Source: Capitulum mitella (lineage: Eukaryota; Arthropoda; Thecostraca; Pollicipedomorpha; Pollicipedidae). Taken from it: a DNA stretch of 64,000 bases. Positions 47,770 through 61,200 of this stretch are shown here, piece by piece. The stretch lies in the NCBI GenBank assembly GCA_030062745.1, contig CP099842.1, forward strand, positions 19,935,822-19,999,821, given 5' to 3'. The notes beneath the pieces are model-generated. The model had not been told where the DNA came from and did not search any database. It was given only the letters and a program-made list of their open reading frames with translations. The position numbers were made by a program, and so were the translations under genes. Each line of letters begins with the position of its first letter. Positions within the stretch are counted from its first letter, which is position 1.

Positions 47770-48080
47770 TTTGTCCTCAGCCACTGGCCCCGACCGTCAG
47801 GCAGACCAGCGTCTGACGGCTGGCGGCGAGCGCTGAGGCCGCCACGTGACACGTTCGCTCGCTGAGCGCCATTTCCGCCAGTTTGATGCGTCCATGTCGC
47901 CCCCCCCCCCATGGCACGGCCGTCCGCCGGCGGCGTTTGTTCGATAAACAGCCGGCCGCCAGCTCCCGCGGCTCACGGTCACCGGCTTCGCGGCGGCGGC
48001 GGCGGCGCCGTCTGACGCAGGCGGAGAATCCCTGCCGCCACAAAGGGCCGCCCCTGCACTAAGTGGATAACGGGTCGGGC
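47770..48080. promoter_or_regulatory. CpG-island-like patch 1
   Basis: GC-rich and CpG-dense, with a C13 run at 47898-47910, GGCGGCGGCGGCGGCG and GAGCGCCATTTCCGCC. No exon is recognised. It could be a promoter or enhancer for the plus-strand synapsin gene some 10 kb downstream. Confidence 0.3.
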
Positions 48081-48839
48081 CGGACCTAATGACTCATGGC
48101 GGTATTGATTTCTCCAATCAATGTGTCCGCACGCCTGCTCCACGTCCGTTTTTGTGTGATGAAATGGCAGGGTTGCGGGAAAATGAAGGGATTTGAACGT
48201 CTCTTGAACCAGATGGCCTAGCAAATGGGGTGCTATGATGCGGCTCTTATTAAGACATTTCTATTAGCGATGGCAGAGCGAAACACTGAGAAACGTTGTC
48301 GTTCGCGAGAATGCTGATGGCCCTATGCTTACGATCCAGTTTCCATGCATGTGGACCTCTATACCTGCCTTCGGATTAATGTGTGTGCGGGTGGGTGGAT
48401 GGGTGCTTAAGTTCGCGCATAGTTACGTGCTGAAAGAGTTACATCCGACTGCGGACTCAAGACCCACCCTGTCTCAGCCGAGGAAAAAATGCGTTTTTCG
48501 TTGGGAAAACGGAAAAATGCGTCGTTATGTTAGAATGTTATGCTGAAAGATGCTATGTTATGCCAGTATCAGAACTGTCCAAATTCAGCACATCCCTCTC
48601 TCTCTACGCCCTACGAAAATGTCGGGTACGCCACCGTGCCTGGGCATATATTTGTACGTAAGCATACATGTAACTTTGTATAACTGGGTATGTATAAATG
48701 CAAGCCCACCTTCCGGATGGGGCTCTTTGACATTGTGCGGTTTAGCGTTAGCTTGAAAACTTTCGATGGAGCCAATCTTTTTAGAGTTATGAGATGAACG
48801 AAATGAGACAAACGTGGATGGATGACGCAAACGAATCGG

Positions 48840-49275
48840 CTGACCGCACATCGATTGACTACACCATGTCTCCAGCCGGCGATGAACGACCGGAGCGGAG
48901 CCGGCCGCTGGGGATAGCCCGCGGAGCGGCCGGCGGCCGGCCACTGTCCCTCGTGCGTCGGCCGCCGCCGGCTCGACCGATTGATTGCCTGTGGGGGAGG
49001 CGTCGGCGCCGTCACATCGACCCGCGCCGCCTCGGCCGCCGGCCACGAGATGGCGGGCGGCGCGCCGCTCGGCCCTATTGATCCCGCCGCCGCCGCCGCC
49101 GCAGGGTGTGCAGCCAGACCCGGTGAGTAGCCGGCCGCCGGTCTGACCTGACCCCGGGTCGGCCTGTGTCGGGACGGCCCGGCGCCGGCCGCCGCTGCCG
49201 GCCGCACGGGCGGCGCGCCAGGGCAGCTGACGCGGCAGAGGCCGGGGTGGCCTGACAGGGGCCGGCCCGTCACCT
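48840..49275. promoter_or_regulatory. CpG-island-like patch 2
   Basis: It holds many GCCGGCCG words and a (CCG)n run at about 49083-49102. The long minus-strand frames across it have no domain character. Confidence 0.3.
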
Positions 49276-51179
49276 TTCCGTACCAATGGGCGGGGTCTGG
49301 GAGGCTGAGATCCTGTGAAAAGATCGGTAAAGGAAGACTGATGGTGGCTGCTGTCCCCCGCTGATAGGCTGCCGCAGTCCGTGACAGCGAGAGTGGTCCG
49401 ATGAGGGGCGCAACTGGTGCCTGCCACAGGACTGCCCTCGCTCGGTGTTCTTCATCGAGTCCCGTTTGTCGTCTCTCTTCTAAATTAACTGCCCAGTACC
49501 TTTACAACCCTCGTCAGGGGTGCTCTCGTTTTGTCTTTGCGACTGCATTATCTGGTCTATTTAGCCTAAATACTTCACTTCTTTAAAAAGCTGTACATTT
49601 CTAAGTCATGGCCAGCCAAAGTACCTCAACAACGAAACCTCCAAACGAGCTGTTATTACTCGGGTTCAACCCAACGTTTTATTTTGCCTCAGAAGTTCTG
49701 TCATTTTAATTTTCTATTGTCATTAGAGTGGAAGCGAACTGAAGTCTTCAGTGATATAGGAATATAGAAATTGAAGAATTATGTGAGGAAATTATCCGAC
49801 TTTTATTGTGAGAGGTCTTAATCTCAATTAGTGCAAAAATCACCGAGAATATGTACTTTCCTGGAACAACACAAATATTCGGGCCAAAAACGTCAATACT
49901 TGACTATATTATGTGCTATATGATGCAAATACTCGAAGCATTTTGCATCAAATCATCTCTGGTTTTTGCTTACAGTCTAACATCAATAAAAAAGGTCCTG
50001 CAATATGAAAAGGAAAGCGTACTTTCAGATTTTGTGCCATTATCCTTCGGGCGCAAACAGTTTGGCTGTTTTTTTTTTTAATAACAATAGATCGGGATTT
50101 TCGCGACATTTTCTACCCAAGTGACTTACGGAGGAATTTACAAGTCTGGTGTGACGTATCAGCATAGACCTACCAAATGGCGACCAGATGAACTGGCCAT
50201 GCCACCAAATGTTTTGCGGGAAAATTCGTCAGTGCCGAAACCAAACATTTCCGTCTCTTGGTGATAGGCACCTTGGTTGACGCCGTTGAGGCAGAATTGT
50301 TTTAAACGATCAGCCGAGTAACCCGAGGCTTTGAACATGCTAGGACACAGATCCGTTGCTTCTCTCATTCCGAGGACCCAAGTCAAGAAAACTGTGGACA
50401 TATTGCTGTCGTTCGGATAATGACACGAAGCACACGATGATATTGTACGTGTCTTTTGGTTTCGTTCATCAGTACGTAAATCACGGTTGGAGGAAGCACG
50501 TCGTTTCGTTGTCGGAAGTCGTCCCTCTGCTCTGGGGACACTTTGTGTCGCTGCTCACCAAATTAAATTGTCAGATGCATCAGGCCCTTCATTAAGAACA
50601 GCATCGCACAATATATGAATGCATCCGACCCATCACCACGATGCGTTTTCATTACTTCCTGTCATTTTGCCATTTAATCACGTCCATGAGAGGCATCTTT
50701 CATTTACGACTCCGTTGTGCTCTTCGTATTCACTGCACGGCTTGCAGCTCGCACCATCCCGCATAGAAAACTGAAAACCCCGTTTTTATTACGACCGGCA
50801 TACTCACGCAGGGGGTTAATAACCCCAGCTGCGATGCGAACTGCGGTGCGGGTCTCAGACATGCGAATGTGACGTAGTAACATGAGAGGACTCGGACGCG
50901 ATAGGTATTTATTTCTCCATTAAATGCACCGGCTTTTATAAACCAACGCATTATGAACCACATGGCGTACGAATTCGTAGTAGGCACTCCCGATGGAGTC
51001 GAAGTCTGCCGTGACAGCAGCCCGAAAGAGGAAAAGCTCCCGCTGACCAGCAGTATACTTCGGAGAGCCGAGTTCTCATTTCGCATACGACTTATTCCGG
51101 ATATCCATATTGCATGGCAGGTGTTGCGTCGGAAACCAAACGGCCTTTTAACGGTCGTTGGATTTAATGGTCCGCGTCC

Positions 51180-51720
51180 CTGCCAGTCACTGTGTCGCGG
51201 CGGGGTGACCAAGAGGTACTGCCCCGACGGCGGCCATTGGTCCGACGACCAGACGTGACCAGCGACGCCGTCAAACAAATCTCCCAGCGCCATAACGACC
51301 CGCTCGCCGAACTTGACTTTCGGAGGTGTTCGCGGATCCCTCTGGCGAGCCGGCGGCGGGCGCGGCGGCGCTAATGACCTGTTTCTAAAGATAGTCGGCC
51401 GGCGGCGGCGGCGGCCGAGACCTGGCTGTTGCAGAGCGGATCCCGGAGACGGGCGACTCGGCCCTGCGTGTCCGGCCGCCGGCCGCCGCCAGCTGACACT
51501 CGGACCCCGTCCGGCCCGAGCGCCCGCCTGGCGGCAGACAGCGCGCTCCGTCTGCTCCAGACGTCCGCACTCCGGCCGTAAAAAGACCCTCAGGCGGGCT
51601 CAGGACGCTGTCGGCGACTCTGACACTGAGACGGCGACCTGGAGCTCGGCGTCCGACTACACCGTCCTGATCCACCTGATACTTGCGCTTGTCTGATCCA
51701 CTACGCTTCACAGGAAGCGC
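51180..51720. promoter_or_regulatory. CpG-island-like patch 3
   Basis: It contains GGCGGCGGCGGCGGC and is CpG-dense. Overlapping open frames on both strands look like compositional shadows. It is a possible 5' exon or promoter region for synapsin. Confidence 0.3.
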
Positions 51721-54700
51721 AGGGCTCACTCTGAGCTGCCTGATGTGGTCTGCGACTGCTCTGATGCGTCCGATTTGACCCATGGAAGCACGGACTTGCC
51801 CTCACGCGTCCGTTACGACTGGCGTGAAGTGTGTTTCGTGTGCGACCTGTCTGACATAACCTGTGACGGCTTGACCTGTGTGATGTGAACTGTGTGGGAT
51901 GGAATTCACTATGACCTGTCTAATGTAACCTGTGATGGATGGAAATCAGTTCACCAGTCCGTCGCTGTGTCCTCCCGTTGGTCGGCTGAACAGGCCAGGC
52001 CGAAACGTCAAGGCAGATCTAACAGCATTAAAGCAGGAGAACCAAACATGTACAGTTGAATGAACAGTTGTACAGTTACATTACAGCCGAACCCCACTCC
52101 AGTTCCCAAACACATTTTAGCTTGCTTAGATGCGTGAACATGGCTGGTCAGGAATGTTACCGTATGCCTCCGTATGTCAGATGTACTAAACATATCAATC
52201 ACACGTCTTCGTGGACATAATGCATGACTTAATAATGCTCCAGAATGTTACTCTAGCCAACAGGCTTGCGTTTTTTGTATGCCTCTGACCAAGCCATTGA
52301 AATACGCTTTTTAAAGAACACTTCAAGTACTTTTCTTTAATAACATTTATAACGCAATACTTGGTTGGCTATTGCTACGATAACCTGAGTCCGTGATCAC
52401 TTGGTACCTTTATTCGGACCAAACTAAGCTATCTTTGACGGTCAACAAGTTCAGAGGCTTGGAAACTGACGGAACATTGATTACAGTCCTGCCGAATTAT
52501 TTAATGCGGCACAGGGTGAAAAGCCGGTGTACGACTTGAAAGGCAGCGGTTCGATGGCCTATTAATAATTAACCGTGCTGGAACGCAACACACAACAGCT
52601 GCACGGGACGATTACCTTAATACCACCAGACAGTTCTCCTGATGACGCAGCGAGCGACTCAATGCCCCGCTCGCCTTGGGACGAACTCATGCACTTCCCG
52701 AATGAACCCCAAGTACAACAGGGTCAATGGCTGAACAGGAGGAGCCAGACTGCTCAACTCCCGGTAAACTAGCACGATACATCTCCCTTGGTGTGCTTTG
52801 AAGGTTTGAACGGTCCGAACCGGAGTGTCCGGAAAGCGCCAAGCCTCTGAGGACTGCAAAGCCATTAGGATCAGCAACAGCGGCTCGGAGCTTGCTTCAA
52901 GTTCGGCTCAGGAGGGGTCACGAGCCAATTCTTGTCGACAAAGCGGATGACCAATGGCCATGGTATCCTGGAGCCGACATCAGATGGGCGACATTGTGAG
53001 CATTGCTCCTACTTGTTAGATGGCAGCGTCACTAACAGCTACTGCGGAAAAATTGCTCGGAAATGTTCGGCTATTAGTAAGAAATGGGACAGGTTTCGGG
53101 GAATTCCACTGCTACTGGTTTCAAACGGTTGTGTGAAAACTGAAACCAAACTCAGCAGACAGTGCATGTAGGATTTAAATTTATCAAAACGGATGACCTT
53201 TCCAGGTCGCCTTCCATATGTAGCATTTTCCTCACCACTCTACCTATCGTCGTTACATGTGTTCACCAATGCTAGTTGCCTCAAGAAGAAATATCGGTTT
53301 TGAAATGCAGCCACTAAGAGACGAATGAGGTGGAAGCATCATAAGTGTTGGCGCAAGGCCAAAAAGCTTTCTTGCATTTAATGATATTTTTAGTCGTCGT
53401 TAATAGAATTCAGGCTTTTTGTGCAAACTTTCGGGTTCGCGGGACGGTGAAGAGATTCGTGCTGAAAGTCTTCCATTCCTTTTCAGACGTTCGTTTCTCT
53501 TTCAGCTCATCTGAGCTTCGCTTCGGCGGCTCTGTTTCTCCGGAGGTCTTCAACAACAGGCCAAAATTGCTTCCTTCTTGAGCTTCAAGCAGTCATTCAC
53601 TGCTAATGTCTCCAATCTCAAAAGGAGGTAAGATTTCACGGCTTTCGTCTCAGACGAGCGCATATTGAATTTATCCCGGTGAATTTCATGGTGTGCTTTA
53701 GTGCGGATCGGCAGTAAAAGTTTGTTAGCAATGTGGGATTTCAGTAATTTTGTTCCTCAAAAAAGTTTCCGGGTTAAAGAGGCTTTGACTTCAGTTTACA
53801 CAACCTGCGTTTATCATAATATATCGACAGACAAGAGGCACCGCCCCGGGCTTAATAAGTCTTATGTCTGCAGCTCTCCTAACCTTCATCCCGGAGCCCA
53901 TTCCTCCATTGACATCTATTACCATCTATCATTGATGACCCATAATTCATCGCCTTTGAGGTGGCCGGAGATGAGTTCCTATGGTGTGAAAAGCAATGGT
54001 ACCACATCCCATCCCGTCTCAGGCTATGCAAGACTATTTTCAGGACATGTCTGGCAAATGTATGGGGTGCAGTCTTCCATGAAAATCACATGCCTGCAGT
54101 CTTAGGCGGTAGAAGCTAGCTCAAATTGTGAGCCAGACGGTATTCATGGGATGCTGGGAAATGGACTTCTGGCGTGGGTTGAATTGAGCCAGTACCAGAT
54201 TTTAAGACATTGCCCTGTTTTACGACAGAAAGTAGACCTCCGCTTTTAGCGGCATCGCCATTCGCAGACTCTCGTATTCGCAGATTTTTGGGGGAAATAA
54301 ATAAAAAAAAAACGCAAAAGGATGTACCTTGCATTTTTTTGCAACGGAAGTTGTTCCTGGTGGTTCATAGTGCTTTTATTGCATGCTTCCAGCGAAAATA
54401 TCGCTACATATTGTTATGTTATGCAGTTACTTTAGGTATGTGCTGTGCGGCACACAAAACGTATATTCTACGATACAAACAGATCTCCCGCTCTTCCCTC
54501 ACAGTGAGGGCTTGTCTGTGATAGGCTCAAAGCGAAGGAGCCCATTGTATATACGTGCACGTATTGTTTCTCGCTATCCTATTGGCCGGGCGAAGGCTGG
54601 GCCCAGTCATAGGCCTACGATGATTTTTCTACGTCCGTATAGTCTATAATGGGCCCGGGGTGAGTAGGAGTATGGATGATTCAAGGCCAGTTTGCGCGAA

Positions 54701-57700
54701 CGGTTTTACCTGCCGTGTTAATGTATCTGTGCAATTTTTTCAGGAAGCATTACTGAATAAATGTGCCTTAAAATGCATTTACTAGTCTCGTAGAGGGTCT
54801 GTGGGCAACGAGAATAATTTAAACGGTAAAAAGAATGGTTTTGAGTGGAAGATTCGGTTTTCTCGCTGATTCGCCTTATTCCCGGGGAAGGGGAGGGGGG
54901 GGGGCGGTTTGATGCAAAAATCCCACGAATAGCGGGGCTCACCGCATCTGGTATTTTTTTTCTGTCGCCGAGGTCATCTTCTATCTGTTACGTGATCATC
55001 AAATTTATGGTTTGGAAAACCGTGGAAAAACACCGACAGGCATATTCAAAGTAGTGTCACACATGTAGGTGGAGGGGGTGGAGAATCCCTACCGAAAAAG
55101 CACACATTGTGCTTTCAGGTAGTTTCATTTACAAACGACGGTAAAATGCGGCTCTCATATGGCGAGATGGGTTCAAAAAATGGACCTACCAGAAAGCAAC
55201 TGTTCAACGCATAGCATCAAAAGTTTTCTTGTGACAATTACCCCTTAGGCAAGGTGTGTGCTAATTTTCGTGACGGGACACGGGGGAGATGTGGGGGGGG
55301 GGGGTAGTAATGGAAACTGTGCGCAATCGGCAGCTCGGTGGCCTTGCAGCCATTATAATGTGACCCTTGGGCAAAACGAGCGACATGGGTGCAAAGATCA
55401 GATTACGCTACAACATCGGTTCAGAGGATTATCACCAATGGTTGACAACCTGATCGACACATACGCAGAAGTACGGTAAAACTTTTCCGTGTGAAGTGGA
55501 CAGTAAAACAGTGACGAATGAAAACACGGAGGCAGTGCTTCTTTGTACATCCTCTGTCTACAGGAGACAAAAGCTCTAGAACTAGTGCGGGTGCCAATGC
55601 ATTTTAATGCATATTACAACTCCTTAAGTCTTGGTTCAATTTTAGACATAAAAACTTGAATGCAAATACCAATGATTGGCATATTTGGAAACAGTGTGCG
55701 TAAGATTTCTAGCACAGCTGCTTTCAATCAGCTTCAGTTTTTACGCCAGAGGTTTCATTTTCGCTGCCCGTGCTTTAAAGCAGGTGGATATGTAGGTAAT
55801 AAATATACCAATTTAGCCGAGGGAGATTATACTAGAGGATTCAAACACGGGTGATATGTCTATCCAGCAGCATCGAGGACAGCTATTTGACAAAATATGG
55901 CGTTTCAGTCCAATGACAGCTTTCATACTTAATTAATCCGGACAAGATTTTTTTCATACATCTGCCCGTTACTCCATACTACATTCGTGCCAAGCACAGT
56001 CCTGAACACGATGCGCAGCGCAGTGCCTTCTTTCGTTATCTGGATGACGTCAACCAGTTCAGTTTCATAAATTTTTACCAACGTAGGTGTAAAGACTTTT
56101 CAGCGACCATTCACCTAAACCAGTTCAAACAACCCGTTTGGAAAGATTGCATGTTCACCGGAAAGATTGCATCTTCAGAAATACGAGCAGTCGTGGGAGC
56201 AACGCAATGGCATACTCATAATAATATAGTCCGCATTGTTAAATGGTCTGAAGTTTTAAGCATTGTGAAAAGCGTGCATTCAGCGCTGTTGAACGCTTTT
56301 CTAAAGGTTTTGGACAAAAAAACATCGCGCGTTATTGATTGACTGGTGCAGTCAGATTTTCGATAATTCTTAACTGCTATTCTCAAGCTAATTTATACAT
56401 CGCAAAAGTATTAAATAACACCGGGGATCCAAAATCTAACCGGAGGGGCTATCGGTTTCAGCACCAATCTGTGAGCATTCATATCTGGCGCTATGCTTCC
56501 ATGACAGATGGAAAGATACAAAGAGCAAGTCATGTCCATATTACGTGTAATGAGAAATTCAAACCACATTACAAAAGGACGTTGTAATGACCTTGTTCGT
56601 GTAGCAGTACAGAATGTTGAACTCAGGTGAGTCAACTGTGACACTCAGCCCCGCTTCGTGCCACAGCAACGCCACTTTCGTTCAACATTCTGTACTGTTG
56701 CGCGAATGATCATACAGCATTCTTGTACTACCAAATCAAAACCGGGAGAATTCTGTTGCGATTCAAGTGATTCAAAGCCAAGTATAGGTATCCATCCATC
56801 AGCTATTCTTTGCTGCGCAGAAAATAGTTACCGCAAATAGTTCCCTCAAATAGAACACGGCGGGAGTTTCCTTATCAAATATCGAAGGCAAAACTTTTGC
56901 CCGAACAACTTCCATAGCGGCCTTGTCCAGTCAGCTTTTTTCGCTACGAGACAGCATTGGCGATAAGTATGTTTTTCGTGAATGCGATTCTATCACTTTG
57001 ATTTGATGTCGTGGTACAAAATTATTGTGCAAAATAAGGACATTTTGCGAAAGCGACGAACGATGGTTGTGGAAGTAATATTTGTATTTCAAATGAAAAG
57101 GCAACAGAGCTGGTCAGGAGGGAAAGGCAGTTACACTTATCCACAGAAATAGCATTGTCTGGAACTGCAGAGAGACAGAGTACGTGTCACAAGAAATCTT
57201 TGTCTCATGCAAAGCTGCGATGTCTGCAATTAACAATGACGGCGAGATAATTTGGCAAAATGCGACAAAGGAAATAAAAACTACACGGAAAGGGCAGTTT
57301 TTTTTTAGGAAACAGTAGGAGCATTTTGCTTTACCCCAGGTTGAACGTTCACCTAAACTGAGTTAACCTTACCCCAGCCCAGGACTGAAGTTTTGCTTCC
57401 TTCATGTCCATGAGAAACCACTGATACTTAAGAGGTATGGAAAGAAGATGGTCGCGCATCGTTTTAGTCTTTTGCAACCGTAAATAAAACTAAATGACGA
57501 GCAATTGGTCACATGGAACCAACTGTCCGGGATAATTGTTTTGTGAGTGATGCAATGACTTGCAGTTCAACAGAATGAATCAGTAGTCGACTTAAGAAAA
57601 TATTCCACCTTAACATGTATTCTGTGCTTAGCTTGCCAAGTTTGCACCATATTATCTTAAAAGTTCATCTGTAAGATACGTTATGTCTCAAAACTGCACA

Positions 57701-57874
57701 TTCAGATGTTCGACGCGATTTCGCACGCTATTCCCATCTGTCCTTTTGGACAGCTGTTCACGTACTGTGTTAAGGAATGACATTTCTGAAGCTTCTAGAC
57801 ATTTTTAGAAATCCGAAAACTGTAAAACTGTACTGAAAACATTATGAGTGGCAATTCTCAGACCAAGTCTATTT
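51721..57874. other. Gene-free AT-rich spacer upstream of synapsin
   Basis: No supported exon. An 18-bp inverted repeat (CAGTACAGAATGTTGAAC at 56605-56622, its complement at 56680-56697) surrounds about 57 bases and looks like a small element. An upstream synapsin exon could be hidden here but none was recognised. Confidence 0.4.
56605..56697. repeat. 18-bp inverted repeat pair
   Basis: CAGTACAGAATGTTGAAC and GTTCAACATTCTGTACTG are exact reverse complements 57 bases apart, probably the ends of a tiny foldback element. Confidence 0.75.
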
Positions 57875-58272
57875 ATGAACCGTCGACCAAGGCGGAACAT
57901 TCCGTTTAATTATTCTCGCCTGTCCAAATCAGAGCTCCCACAGCTCAGTCGCGTTCCGTTCGGCGACAGATTCAGCTCGGGCGACCTAGCGTCCGAGTAT
58001 GAGGACGGCGACGAGGTTCGGCAGCGGCAGGCGGACGTGGTCAGCCAGCCGGGCCAGCATGCGGCGGCGGCGGCGCCGGCCGGCGGCGCCGCACCCCTTC
58101 AACAGCAGCAGCAGCAGCAGCATCAACAACAGCAGCAGCAGCAGGAGAGCTCCGGTTTCAGTTTCGGGACGTTCCGTCCCGGCGGGAGGACCACCTCGGC
58201 GCCGAGCAGTCCCAGCAAGACGCGCGAATCGTTCCTGCAGCGCGTGCAGAGTCTCACCTCGGGCGTCACCAG
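57875..58272 (+). CDS. Syn: Synapsin exon 1 (A region and linker)
   Basis: The donor is ACCAG|GTCAGT, phase 2. The exon encodes [19 protein letters not shown], an Ala/Gly stretch, a 15-codon Gln/His run (58100-58144), and [20 protein letters not shown]. The conserved A-site is RFSSGDL, but the residue before Arg is Asp, not the Arg of the usual RRFS kinase site. If the true exon begins at 57970 after CGACAG, the split codon could restore an upstream Arg. Confidence 0.9.
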
Positions 58273-61200
58273 GTCAGTGGCCGGTGCAGGCTCAGAGTCA
58301 CCAGGTCAGCATTCGCAACGTGTTCAGGGCCAAGGTCAGTAGTCGGTGCGGAGTCACCAGGTCGGCATGCGCGACATGTTCAGGGCCAAGGTCAGTGGTC
58401 GTTGCGGACCATGGCCACCATGTCAGTAGTCTCAGACTCAGAGTCACCATTTCATTGATCAGTTCGGACTCAGGGCCACCACGTCACTGGTCATGACATA
58501 TTCCGGCGAGCTGTCGGTCATCAGGATAAGAGTAGACTGCGTCGACACCAGTCTAACATTACCAGACCCACATCATGCTCACCCCCCTGGCGACCTTCAA
58601 CCTTTTGTCACGTCCATTACTCCAACACGGATAGTGGGCTGAACTCCCAGCGGGCGACGGGAAACCAATTCAGACCCTCTCCCGGGGCCCCACTTCAGCA
58701 GCAGCATGAGGCTGAGCGCCCGGCCGGGCCGCCGGCTCCGCATCAGCTGAAAGCAGGGACATCCATCGCGCCAACACTGGGCCGCCGGCCTGACTGGAGG
58801 AGCTCTGACTGCTGATTTGATGTTTCAGGCCCGACGGACCACTGCGCCAGACTTTCAACAAGGACCGCTGCTTCACTCTGCTGGTGATAGACGACCAGAA
58901 TACCGACTGGTCAGTCCCGGAAATGATCGCCTGAGCTTTTAAGTGAACGGTTCTAACCGGGAAGCCGTTTCAGTCGCCGACATCTTGTGGGGGCTTGATT
59001 ACATTGACTTTCTAGTGTAGCAATCTTTGGCCATTTATGTCGAAAGGCAAGGTAAGCATCCGCTGCAGCGGAAAGTTGCTGAATACGAATGCACTTTGGT
59101 AATTTAGCACGAACTCAGGAATAGTCAGTGATGAGCACAACGGTACGAACAAGTGGCAAGTGGAAGATTGCGATTTTCAGGACGTTTTTTATCGCTCTAA
59201 ATCTAAAGTTAAAACCAAGGGAAAACGCTCATTACCGCAGTCGTATTCCGATCTCACATTTCTGGTGGGAAGAGACGACTGTTTTGGTGGATATTTTTAT
59301 CACACCCGCAGCTCCCGCTGTCCTAAATGTCGGCTAGCGGCCGGTCCCTGGCTCCGCTCTTGGCGCTGGGTCCTCGCAGCTTAAGCGGTCTGTCGTCGTC
59401 GTCCTCTGCCTGACCGGGAGCGGCGCAGCTCCAGCGGTGCGCGACCGGGCCCGGGCGCTGACCGCCGGGACTGCCCGCTGCTCCCAGGTCCAAGTACTTC
59501 AAGGGCCGCCAGATCCACGGCGACTACGACATCCGCGTGGAACAGGCCGAATTCCGCGAGATCTCCGTCAGCGGCGGCACCGAGACCGGCACCCACGTCA
59601 CCATGGTGGTGCACAGGGGCGGCACCAGGGTGGTCAGGTGAGCGAACGTCACCATGGTGGTGCACAGGGCGGCACCAGGGTGGTCTGGTGAGCGAACGTC
59701 ACCATGGTGGTGCACAGGGCGGCACCAGGGTGGTCAGGTGAGCGAACGTCACCATAATGGTGCGTAGGGGTGACACCATGGCGATAAGGCCAGCGCACAT
59801 CACCATGGTGATATACTGAGGCAGCACCAGAATGGTCAGGTGAGCGCACGTGAAATATTTATATACGTATTTAGGTTTTTCATACACATTAAACAGTTTG
59901 TAGCTAAACAGCATCGTGAAAAGACACCAATGACCATAAAATAACTAGTCTGATTTTATGAAAACGGGAATGGAATGATATCGATCAAAACAACGCTTGA
60001 TGTAGATTGCAACAGCTCTAAGGTTTACTTTTACAGATCCTTTAAACCTCATTTCGTGCTAGTCCGACAAAATCTGCGTGACGCCACGGAAGACCACAAG
60101 AACCTGTTGCTGGGCTTCAAATACGGAGACATTCCCTCCATCAACAGTCTTCAGGCCATCTACAACTTCCAGGCAAGTCAACGCCCGTGTCCTGTTAGGA
60201 CTAACTGAGTTATTTAATGCACGTCGTAATGCTCTTTTGTCACCGCCGACAGCGTACCGTACCGGAACGAAGTCGGCCTGCCCGAAAGCCCAAATAACTA
60301 ACCAGCATAATCCGGGATCAGCTCTCTTGAACACGCTCTGTTTGCAGTATCCAGATGCCGTACAAATTAAGGCGTCACGGCGTCGCCACCGTGGGTAACA
60401 GATGGGACACCCGGGAGCAGAGAAACAGTGGAGAATAATGCTGGCCGAGAGGGCTTCAGAATTCGGTTACGTCTCCGCATCAGACAGCAGACACATCAGA
60501 CAGCAGCGTCCATGGTTCAAGTGGTCCACAAGGTTTAACGTTATGTGTAGCTGACAAGGAACACGGAGTTTTGCACTGCTCATATCTTTATGATGGTCCC
60601 AGTTTCGCCGTAAATTGTCATTGCTGGCGCAGTCACCTAGGAATCGGTCCCGCAACGACCCTTCGACCGTGTCACCCGAAGGCAGCAAACAGAGTAACTC
60701 TCATTACTGTCCTGGTGTATCACAGACCATTGCACTGTGCAAATCACGATCGTGACTCTTTCACTTTGCCATGACTTCTGATATCTTTGACTGCGCTCTG
60801 CTCATTTCCTGCACCACGTTTGTTTATGAATGACTGCATGTCACGAAAACTGCTGTTGTTACGCGGTTGGATTCACTCATCCATGACGGGCTTGTTGCGT
60901 GCGAAGCGATAGCTTCTTTTCGCGGTGCCGGCTTTATAGCTTGGCGACCGACCTTGCTGCTGATTCATTGGATTTGGTAGCATTCAGGGCACAAGCAAGA
61001 CCACCGCTGCGTAAACGGACTGGACATGGAGCACGTTTTTGAGCGCTGGGAACAGAGACACGCGCACACACACGCACACCTTTGGTCGGTTGCCGGAACT
61101 ATGTTTGTTTTGGATGGAAACAGGTGGCATAGTCATAGATACAGCCGACGTATCCAAGGTCGCCATCTTCACATACGTGCGACTTACCGGCAAAAGTCCT

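Noticed and set aside
50730-51293. 187-codon minus-strand frame overlapping a 101-codon plus-strand frame
   Set aside because: No recognisable family; both strands open at once in GC-rich DNA near a CpG patch.
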